Source of the DNA: an uncultured Acetatifactor sp.
GTDB taxonomy: Bacteria; Bacillota; Clostridia; Lachnospirales; Lachnospiraceae
Assembly: GCA_947625255.1 (NCBI GenBank)
Contig: CANQNT010000026.1
Location: 1 to 46,777 of the forward strand
DNA length: 46,777 bases
Reading direction: 5' to 3'
Position numbers and translations under genes: made by a program. The notes under the pieces were generated by a model. It worked only from the letters and a program-made list of their open reading frames with translations. It was not told where the DNA came from and searched no databases. Positions within the stretch are counted from its first letter, which is position 1. Each line of letters begins with the position of its first letter. Shown here in pieces: positions 1-6,206 of the stretch.

Positions 1-819
1 ATCTCTTACAGAATCCATAACTGTATGCCAGGGAAGATTGGCAGCGTAGGAATAATTCTTTTGATAGGACTGCCAAAGTTTTTCCATAATAGGACTTTCC
101 TCAATCTCGTCAAAGACGGCTCCGGCATCCTGTATCTGTTGGAACGTTCCGCGCTTTTTCGCGGTAGCCGCAAGTGCGTCCCGCAGCATTGATGTCGAAA
201 GGGTTTCCTCATAGAGCTGCTTTAGGTTATGTATATCGTAAAAATCCCTCAAGCGCGTATTCGTGATATTCCGGCTGATGACCGTTTCCAGCTTCTCAGC
301 CAGCACCGTTTCCAGGTTATAGGCCCATACTTCAATAGAACGCTCCTCCAGCATGAGCTTAAAACTGTAACGGACTTCACGGGGCGTGATTACATCTCCG
401 GTAGAAATGTCTATTTTCAGCGGGGTCCGCACACCGTCAAAAGTCGCTTCCATGCTGACTCGGACTCCCGGATACTCAGCTTCTTCCATAATTTCAGAAA
501 TCTTTTTCACACGGAATGTCACACCATCCTCCAATGGAACCGACAAGATGGAGGAAATCATGTTCCCGACATCTTCTGCATTAACATTTGTGTCTTTTAC
601 CGTGGCATCTAAGTCCATTGTAGAGCGGGCGTCCAGTCCGACCATTGCGGCAACCAGCATCCCACCTTTCAGGATAAAGCGGTCTCTATAATCGGAAAGG
701 GAAATGCGTTCCAGAAAACGCTCCATCATGTAATTCCGCATTAAAATTTGTGCGTCCGCAGAATTTTTCCTGGAAAGATTGCGGATCAAGTCCTTTAGCT
801 GTCTTGACGTTGATATCAT
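1..819 (-). CDS. abiEii: AbiEii-type nucleotidyltransferase toxin (partial, runs off left edge)
   Basis: This is the toxin half of an AbiE (type IV) toxin-antitoxin and abortive-infection pair. Members of the family are nucleotidyltransferase-fold enzymes that stop growth unless countered by AbiEi. The reading frame is open from the ATG at 819 to base 1 with no stop, so only the C-terminal end is outside the window (273 codons seen). Visible family motifs are KGG at residues 51-53 followed by the metal-binding D69-L-D71, then a KIDISTGD segment and LRDFYDIH further on. The start overlaps the stop of the upstream antitoxin gene by one base (TAATG), which suggests translational coupling. The antitoxin-first order is the usual AbiE layout. 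I am confident of the family; activity cannot be judged from sequence. Confidence 0.9.
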   Translation of the reverse strand, partial: MISTSRQLKDLIRNLSRKNSADAQILMRNYMMERFLERISLSDYRDRFILKGGMLVAAMVGLDARSTMDLDATVKDTNVNAEDVGNMISSILSVPLEDGVTFRVKKISEIMEEAEYPGVRVSMEATFDGVRTPLKIDISTGDVITPREVRYSFKLMLEERSIEVWAYNLETVLAEKLETVISRNITNTRLRDFYDIHNLKQLYEETLSTSMLRDALAATAKKRGTFQQIQDAGAVFDEIEESPIMEKLWQSYQKNYSYAANLPWHTVMDSVRD

Positions 820-1412
820 TAGAGAAGTACCTCCAGATATTGCCGAAGCATTTTTTCTACATGGAATAGAGCGGCATATTGCATGAGCGTCCGCAGTTTT
901 TTATCTTTTCTCTGAGCGTATTGTTTCAGTGCATCTTGAAATACCTGAATTTCTATACGGCTCCGGCTGCGGAGAAGATCGCAGATAGTCCGCTCCATAT
1001 CATAAACAGGCACAGTGTGGCCGAAAGGAGTCTTCGTATCGGTCAGTCCGATCTCATGCAACTCTTTTTTTACCGTATAGACCTGAATATTATCTTCCCG
1101 AAGCCGTGACGGATTGTAACCGGTCTTGACAGTGATGGAATACCGGAGCGGCTCCCGATCAGTCAGATCGTGGAAGAACAGGGCTGTTTCATGGGAGAAT
1201 ATGGCCTGCCCGCAGCGCAGATGGAGAAGATAGAAGGCATCCGTCCAGGCATCCGGCGCGACATAAATGCCATGCGCCGCCTGTTGCAATCCCTTTTCTT
1301 TCGCATAGGCATAAAAGACAGGTTTACTAATTCCGGCTTCTAATACTTGAGAGGTTTGGACTGTGCCATCGTTTTTTTCTACAAGTTGATCGAGCTGTTC
1401 AAAGCGTTTCAT
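819..1412 (-). CDS. abiEi: AbiEi-type antitoxin / autoregulator
   Basis: This is the antitoxin partner of the downstream AbiEii toxin. AbiEi proteins have an N-terminal winged-helix DNA-binding domain, seen here in about the first 60 residues, and a C-terminal domain needed for neutralisation; characterised members repress their own promoter. The frame is open from an ATG at 1430, but I chose the ATG at 1412 (MKRFEQLDQLVEKN) because AAGGA sits nine bases before it, inside the longer reading. The protein is then 197 residues, normal for the family. The promoter and an inverted repeat lie just upstream. The stop overlaps the toxin start by one base. Confidence 0.88.
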   Translation of the reverse strand: MKRFEQLDQLVEKNDGTVQTSQVLEAGISKPVFYAYAKEKGLQQAAHGIYVAPDAWTDAFYLLHLRCGQAIFSHETALFFHDLTDREPLRYSITVKTGYNPSRLREDNIQVYTVKKELHEIGLTDTKTPFGHTVPVYDMERTICDLLRSRSRIEIQVFQDALKQYAQRKDKKLRTLMQYAALFHVEKMLRQYLEVLL

Positions 1413-1430
1413 TTTTCTCATTCCTTTCAT

Positions 1431-1465
1431 GCTAATATTATATTCAAAATTAGCACAAAAGTAAA
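1431..1465 (-). promoter_or_regulatory. abiE promoter with inverted-repeat operator
   Basis: Read on the minus strand, a perfect -10 box TATAAT (1442-1437) lies 17 bases from a weak -35 TTTACT (1465-1460). A perfect inverted repeat, GCTAAT-12 bases-ATTAGC (1454-1431), wraps the -10 box. Characterised AbiEi antitoxins repress by binding inverted repeats over their own promoter, so this is the expected operator. Its binding by this AbiEi is inferred. Confidence 0.7.
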
Positions 1466-1600
1466 TGTCAAAGCCGAAATTTCTTTCATTATTTAAAAGC
1501 GGTTTATTAATCCCCGCGATTACGAATACTCGCTGGCATCAATCTGAAATATTGCACAAATCCTCTGGGGAGGAACCATTCCACGGCTGGGATGCCATGA

Positions 1601-1948
1601 CCTTTAGGTAAAGTGGTTATGTATAGACCCTCTCAAAAAGAATATAGCCTGTATTGGGAACCAAACTCGGTCATTGTGCTTGACTGGACAAGTGAGGCTC
1701 CTCTCGACAGCAATTTACCCCACGATATCACAATCGAGAAACTGCTTGTAGACGCTTTCTGTGATAAAGTTATCCGAAAGGTATATAGTGCTTCAGAGTA
1801 TGAATCTATTGTAAGCGTTGCTTATGATAGGTATAATGTAGACACAGTTCGGCTCCTGCGCTATGCCCGGAGAAGAAATAGAGAAAAAGAAATCAAGGAA
1901 TATATTCCGGAAAGACAGAGGAAAAGAGACAATGCTTTCAAGATATAA
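1601..1948 (+). pseudogene. DUF6577-like AbiE-type antitoxin, C-terminal remnant
   Basis: About 110 residues resemble the C-terminal part of DUF6577-type proteins, which sit next to AbiEii-like nucleotidyltransferases. Recognisable segments are the EKLLVDAF stretch, the tyrosine- and serine-rich SASEYESIV stretch and the terminal RLLRYARRRNREKEIKEYI. The N-terminal DNA-binding half is missing: a stop at 1598-1600 closes the frame and no ribosome site precedes the GTG at 1613. Its end overlaps the start of the next remnant by 17 bases, the spacing expected of an intact antitoxin-toxin pair. I judge it a truncated pseudogene. The DUF6577 label is from memory of the family. Confidence 0.65.
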
Positions 1949-2696
1949 TTTTACGAGAGAGCATATTGAGGAACTGCGCGGAACCAATGGGAATGATCCT
2001 TCTATTCTTGAATGAACGATTTATGCGTTTGGACTGCTCGAAGCAATCAGGCGGTCAAGGAATGCCATTCATCTTCAAGGGAGGCACGTCTCTGCTTTTT
2101 TTGCTGGACAAGCCTATGCAGTTATCCACCGATATCGACATTATTGTCGAACCGGATGTGGATGTAGAAGCCTATATCCAAAAGGCGGGCAAGATAGTTC
2201 CCTTTTGGAATCTGAGGAGGATATCAGAATCGGCGCCAACAATATAGAGAAACGGCATTGTAAGTTTGCCTATGAATCACCTCTTGGTGTGAATAAAGAG
2301 TTGGCGTACCGTTCGATGGACCTGCAGATGAAAGATGTGCTTGCTGACACCATTAGGAGTTGTATCTGCTTTATTGGACGCGGGGGCATAAACAAGGGCG
2401 AATACACTTTCTATATTGACGGGATCAACCGAATAAGGAACCATATCTTTTCCGGTTCCCTCAGTGGCAAATCTGCAGGTATCCCTGCCTGTGGTATCCT
2501 TTATCTTGCCGCATCCATGCTTTCAGGAAAAAAGACCTGCCCGCGGATAGACAATGCTGAAAAATATTTAAGCGAGGGATTAAAAGTCAAAAACGCGAGA
2601 CGGATCTCTTACATAAAACGGGTCGATTCTATTGCATATGCGTATCTGATCGAGGCATATCACATGCTCGGTGATGATTTTTTTATTCTTGAGTAA
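1932..2696 (+). pseudogene. Second AbiEii-like nucleotidyltransferase, multiply disrupted
   Basis: The coding signal of an AbiEii-like nucleotidyltransferase can be followed through three frames. It opens at ATG 1932 (MLSRYNFTREHIEELRG), meets an in-frame TGA near 2011 where relatives have an Arg or Lys (ILE-stop-TIYAFGLLEAI), and shifts frame near 2040 into FKGGTSLLFLL with DID, the catalytic motif. It shifts again near 2195 into ESEEDIRIGANNIEKRHCKF. A middle block also seems deleted before LADTIRSCICFIGRG, and the C-terminus ends normally at 2696. With one nonsense codon, two frameshifts and a deletion it is dead. It is oriented away from the intact AbiE pair at 1-1412. Confidence 0.75.
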
Positions 2697-2736
2697 TGGC
2701 TGGCAGAATTTAAAAGTAATTTCTGACGAGCCAGGA

Positions 2737-2766
2737 GTGCGGCTTTTTGCCCGCACCCCCTCTTTT
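2737..2766 (+). terminator. Rho-independent terminator after the decayed AbiE-like pair
   Basis: GTGCGG (2737-2742) pairs with CCGCAC (2751-2756) around an eight-base loop, followed on the plus strand by CCCCTCTTTT. The position 40 bases after the remnant toxin stop fits. The T-run is imperfect. Confidence 0.5.
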
Positions 2767-2785
2767 ATAGTCCCCATTCTCGAAA

Positions 2786-3090
2786 TCATTGCTGAAGCTT
2801 AATCGTATCGACGATAGCCATTTTACTGATCTGTTTCATAGGCCGTCTGACAGCGATCGCGGCGGAAATGAGACAGAGCAGGACGATCGGCAAAAGGGAA
2901 CGGATCGGGATCGTCCATCCGGTTCCCCACTTATCGGCAATTAAAAACCGGAACGTTGCTCTGTTTAACGGCAGACCAAAATACATCCGACAACACATCC
3001 GAGCACGGCATAGGTAAGCGCCTCGGCGGCGATTATTTTATAAAGCTGATTTGCCCCCATGCCGATGGAGCGCCGTCGGGACGATTTCTG
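2786..3090 (-). pseudogene. FtsX/MacB-family ABC permease, C-terminal fragment with frameshift
   Basis: On the minus strand the last roughly 95 residues of an FtsX-type permease are visible: RRSIGMGANQLYKIIAAEAL, then after a frameshift near 2975 GLPLNRATFRFLIADKWG, a transmembrane stretch, and the typical end MKQISKMAIVDTIKLQQ. In intact relatives these pieces are contiguous. The upstream side of the homology stops near 3090, close to the structured element at 3157-3324, so the gene looks cut by that element or by a deletion. It is distinct from the intact permease at 4521-5951. Confidence 0.72.
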
Positions 3091-3156
3091 CAACCGCAGA
3101 AACAAAAAAACAGCAAATCTTTTGAAAAGACTTACTGCTTCGCGATATGGGGGAGG

Positions 3157-3324
3157 CCCTTTTCAGACTTGTCGGAGAGGAATAGCTTGCGCAACGAGAT
3201 GCTCCTCTCCGGCAAGTACACAAAGGGGTAGCTGGTTCCGCCAGCGTAGGGCGCGGGTGTTTGGTGGACACCTCTGCTGTAGGCAGAAGCGCCGACCGAG
3301 GCGGCAGCCGAGACGCTGTAGGCT
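3157..3324. other. Branched stem-loop element (candidate structured RNA or small mobile repeat)
   Basis: No credible gene lies here, but the sequence folds densely. A 15-base stem with one G-T pair joins 3167-3181 to 3203-3217, and is extended by CCCTTT (3157-3162) with AAAGGG (3222-3227) across a 4x4 internal loop. Next come GCTGG/CCAGC (3231-3245), then GGCGC (3250-3254) pairing with GCGCC (3289-3293). That last stem encloses two hairpins, GGTGT/ACACC (3256-3272) and TCTGC/GCAGA (3273-3287), so it closes a three-way junction. AGCC (3306-3309) can pair with GGCT (3321-3324). Base composition is richer in G+C than the flanks. Strand and identity are unknown. Confidence 0.55.
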
Positions 3325-3332
3325 CCCCTGTC

Positions 3333-3368
3333 AAAAAGAAAAGCAGGAAACCGTTTTGATTTCCTGCT
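3333..3368 (-). terminator. Rho-independent terminator, minus strand
   Basis: A nine-base perfect stem, AGCAGGAAA (3342-3350) with TTTCCTGCT (3360-3368), is followed on the minus strand by TTTCTTTTTG (3341-3332). It would end transcripts of the small peptide gene at 3439-3540 before they enter the structured element. Confidence 0.75.
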
Positions 3369-3438
3369 CTGCTATGTAGCTATTGGGCGGTGGATATTAT
3401 GTTTTATCTTGGGACTTCAACTCTACAAATTTCTGAAG

Positions 3439-3540
3439 TTACTTATTTCTTTTGGCAAATTTATCAATAACATTGTCTACCCAAAAAGTAATAAAGAAAT
3501 CAGCAATCTCCGCGAACAGATTAACAATAAAATCAACCAT
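3439..3540 (-). CDS. 33-residue amphipathic/membrane peptide
   Basis: This is a short gene of 33 codons starting at ATG 3540. A clean GGAGG (3549-3553) lies eight bases upstream, and a terminator follows 70 bases downstream. A longer upstream reading exists, but the ribosome site decides for this start. The peptide begins MVDFIVNLFAEIADFFITFW and ends with a basic tail, DKFAKRNK. It therefore looks like one hydrophobic or amphipathic helix with scattered acids, followed by a cationic end. I know of similar short peptides in clostridial genomes but no established function, and none is assigned. A membrane-associated role is inference. Confidence 0.65.
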   Translation of the reverse strand: MVDFIVNLFAEIADFFITFWVDNVIDKFAKRNK

Positions 3541-3577
3541 ATAAGTTTCCTCCAAATACCGATTTTTCGCTAAGAAC

Positions 3578-3606
3578 ATTATACTCTTTCCGTCAGAAAA
3601 AGTATA
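3578..3606 (-). promoter_or_regulatory. Promoter/operator-like palindrome ahead of the small peptide gene
   Basis: A near-perfect 27-base palindrome (TATACTCTTTCC against GAAAAAGTATA, 3580-3606) overlaps a TATAAT -10 box on the minus strand (3583-3578), about 38 bases before the peptide start. No good -35 is seen, so the palindrome may bind an activator or repressor. The promoter call is tentative. Confidence 0.45.
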
Positions 3607-3631
3607 GAGGGATAGCTTGCAACAGACATGT

Positions 3632-3803
3632 TTATAAAACCTTCGACATGGCATACAGATCCTGATATTCGCCCCGGGCATTTTTCCAGCGTTTAGTCAA
3701 ACGACCGTCTATTTGAAAACCCAGAGATAGGTATAGCCGCAAGGCCCGTAGATCGGTGGAATCCGTCAGCAGTTCCATCACTTCCACGCCATGCGCCTTG
3801 GCT
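3632..3803 (-). pseudogene. GNAT acetyltransferase, C-terminal fragment
   Basis: Minus-strand translation gives about 56 residues ending at TAA 3634-3632. They include MELLTDSTDLRALRLYLSLG followed by FQIDGRLTKR and EYQDLYAMSKVL. This is the last strand-helix region of GNAT-type N-acetyltransferases. The acetyl-CoA-binding core (RxxGxG/A) is absent because the fragment begins abruptly at about 3803, twenty bases from the stop of the ABC ATPase gene. It is a decayed remnant. Confidence 0.72.
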
Positions 3804-3823
3804 CATGCCATACATACCTCGTA

Positions 3824-4516
3824 TCAACCGTAGTCTTTTTCATTGCTTTTTTGATTGACAATGGTCAGTCTGCCGCCCGATAAGCCCAACACTTCATCGG
3901 CATAGGACGCGACCTTATGAGAGTGAGTGACAATAATGACGCAGCGATTTTCTTTTTTAACAAGTCCAGAGAAAATTTCCATAATGTCATCCTCTGTGCT
4001 TTCATCTAAATTTCCCGTCGGCTCGTCTGCGATTAAAATATCCGGATTGTGTGACAGCGCCCTGGCGATGCCTGTTCGCTGCTGTTCACCGCCGGACAGT
4101 TTCCATATTTTTCTGTCCGCGGTTTCCCGATCGATGCCGACCTTTTGCAAAAGTTCGTATGCCCTCGCTTTTTTATTTTTGCTTTTATCCCCACTCAAAT
4201 TCATTGCCAGGACAACATTTTCCACGGCGGAAGCACCCGGCACAAGATTATAGCTCTGAAAGACAACGCCTATGCTGGATGCTCTGTACTTGTCCCGGTT
4301 TATATTTTTCAAATCCTCACCATTATAGAGAATTGCTCCCTGCGTACACACATCAAGACCGGAAATCAGGGACAGCAGAGTTGTTTTTCCCGCGCCGGAT
4401 TTTCCGATAATGGCATACATTTTCCCTGCTTCAAAATCAGCGGTGATGCCGCCGAGGACTGGTGTTCCGGATTTTTCATATGCGTAAAAGATCTTATCCA
4501 AATGAAGGATGACCAT
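3824..4516 (-). CDS. ABC transporter ATP-binding protein (MacB/LolD type)
   Basis: This is the cytoplasmic ATPase of a MacB/LolD-like ABC system, paired with the FtsX-type permease that ends four bases upstream. The 230-residue protein has all the nucleotide-binding motifs: Walker A GKSGAGKTT (residues 38-46), Q-loop in VVFQSYN, signature LSGGEQQRTG, Walker B ILIADEPTGN and the switch histidine in VTHSH. In Gram-positive bacteria such pairs export peptides or drugs, or act in cell-envelope sensing. The substrate cannot be read from the sequence. No two-component genes lie next to it, unlike bacitracin-type systems. Confidence 0.93.
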   Translation of the reverse strand: MVILHLDKIFYAYEKSGTPVLGGITADFEAGKMYAIIGKSGAGKTTLLSLISGLDVCTQGAILYNGEDLKNINRDKYRASSIGVVFQSYNLVPGASAVENVVLAMNLSGDKSKNKKARAYELLQKVGIDRETADRKIWKLSGGEQQRTGIARALSHNPDILIADEPTGNLDESTEDDIMEIFSGLVKKENRCVIIVTHSHKVASYADEVLGLSGGRLTIVNQKSNEKDYG

Positions 4517-4520
4517 ATCA

Positions 4521-5951
4521 TCAGCTCCTTTCCGACAGAATTTTCATAGGCTCGTATCTTGTGATATAGAAAATTCCGAAAATATTCGTGAGCAAGCCCA
4601 GTGCCAATGAAACAACAAAAAGGAAAACAATGCTCTCAGGTGTTAAGACGATTTTCACTTCCTGCAATGCGGGCTTATTTGCGGACGAGGTTTCGTCCGC
4701 ACTCCCGGTACTCATAATAACGCCCTCCCCATAGTTTGGCTGCGGCCGCTCCGATACCGGCACGTCCTGCCTGGCCATGATCGTGTTGGAAACGGGCTGC
4801 GCGATCAGGCTGCCCACGACCAGCCCGATACACAGGCAGAGCATTAAAACGCAGGCGGATTCGCAGATCAGCCCAAAGGCAACCTTTCTCTTTGGCATCC
4901 CCATGGCACGGAGTACGCCGATCTCATACTTTCTTTCTCTGATGCCTAACATGGACAGTAAAATCAGAATTACACAGCCTACCAGCAGGATCACGGCGAG
5001 GAAAACGGCGGAAATATTTTTAAGGCCCTCAACGGGCTTAACAATTTGATTATAGCTTTCGGCATCTACATTGACGTTGTAGACCTCGTTAAGTCCGTTT
5101 TCCCGTACATAGCTTTCAAACTCTGATGCCAGATCCGGATTTTTCAAATAATAGGTCGCTGACAAATTCAGCCCTTCCATGCTGTGCTCCTCAAGCGTGG
5201 TGAAGCTTACAAGGATTTCATTGCGCCGGTTATTGACAGCCCAGGCCAAGCCTTGCCGCGCCGTGGTGATATCCAGATAAATTCCGCAGACGGTCAAATG
5301 CAGCGGCGCTGTTTCTGTGTGGTTCACATCCCGCAAATCAAAGCTGTCACCCAGCCTCAGACCGTTCAGGTCGGCAAAATCCCTGCTTACCATGCACTCG
5401 CCGGGAGAGGCAAAAAAACTTCCCTCATCAAGCGCGCGTTGCCCCAAGGCAAAGTCCTCCATCATAGAGACATCGGAATAGCCCAAAACAACGGTGTTCG
5501 GGGCCTGCCTACGTGTGGTTTCAGAGTGTGGATCTGTTTCTATAAAACCGTCCGGGAAACCCGATGGGTAGGTCTTATAGTAATTTTCCTCGCCGCCCTG
5601 ATCGAGCCCTGTGAGCGTATCGCAGTACGTTGCCCGTGATCCTTGAAAGAGCGTGCTTTTTACCGCGTCCGATTTGGAAAAGGCGATGTACTGCTCCGTG
5701 GTGATTTCAGGATCATGGTAATGACCGTTTTCGTCGGGCTGCATAAGGGTAATCAGCTTTCTCAGGTCGGGTGTAAAAGTAACGCTTGCGCCGAAACGGT
5801 CACTGTAATCGTCAATGAGCGCCTGCGTTGTGAAATGAATCATGGCGGATACCGTCACCGACGCCAGCATAACGGAAAGTACAGCGCCGATCAGCAGATA
5901 CCGTCCTTTGTTTCGCACGATATTTTTGAGTGCGTTTCCTATTAAATACAT
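4521..5951 (-). CDS. FtsX/MacB-family ABC transporter permease
   Basis: This membrane partner of the downstream ATPase is 476 residues long and has the usual FtsX/MacB plan. One N-terminal membrane helix (about residues 17-40) is followed by a large extracytoplasmic domain (about 45-305). Three C-terminal helices then begin near residues 311, 360 and 435, and the protein ends RYEPMKILSERS. The cytoplasmic coupling segment RERKYEIGVLRAMGMPKRKV is present. It is the first gene of a two-gene unit, with a GAGGA site just before the ATG. Such mechanotransmission permeases usually expel or sense peptides and lipids rather than import sugars. A fragment of a second FtsX permease lies at 2786-3090. 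Confidence 0.92.
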   Translation of the reverse strand: MYLIGNALKNIVRNKGRYLLIGAVLSVMLASVTVSAMIHFTTQALIDDYSDRFGASVTFTPDLRKLITLMQPDENGHYHDPEITTEQYIAFSKSDAVKSTLFQGSRATYCDTLTGLDQGGEENYYKTYPSGFPDGFIETDPHSETTRRQAPNTVVLGYSDVSMMEDFALGQRALDEGSFFASPGECMVSRDFADLNGLRLGDSFDLRDVNHTETAPLHLTVCGIYLDITTARQGLAWAVNNRRNEILVSFTTLEEHSMEGLNLSATYYLKNPDLASEFESYVRENGLNEVYNVNVDAESYNQIVKPVEGLKNISAVFLAVILLVGCVILILLSMLGIRERKYEIGVLRAMGMPKRKVAFGLICESACVLMLCLCIGLVVGSLIAQPVSNTIMARQDVPVSERPQPNYGEGVIMSTGSADETSSANKPALQEVKIVLTPESIVFLFVVSLALGLLTNIFGIFYITRYEPMKILSERS

Positions 5952-6130
5952 AGAATCCTCCTATATGCTTGATTAAAAGTTTCCGCGGCTAAGCTTTCGA
6001 TATCCAGTTTAACAGAAGCAATGTTAATCCAGTGTAAAGGCTGGAAAGATCCGCTGTCACAGGAAAAGAATATGCCGCCGATAATCGCTAAGGTGAATTT
6101 GGCTTTTGTCAATTTTTAGACAACCAAAAT

Positions 6131-6162
6131 AGAGCATACAGATGACTGCTTCTGTATGCTCT
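6131..6162 (-). terminator. Terminator-like hairpin after the UvrA paralogue
   Basis: A perfect 12-base stem (AGAGCATACAGA, 6131-6142, with 6151-6162) has an eight-base loop and lies 45 bases after the stop at 6207. The minus strand continues ATTTTGG, a weak T-run, so termination may be partial. Confidence 0.6.
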
Positions 6163-6206
6163 GATCTTGCTGTCCGCCTGAATTTTGACAAATACCGGCA
6201 TACCGC

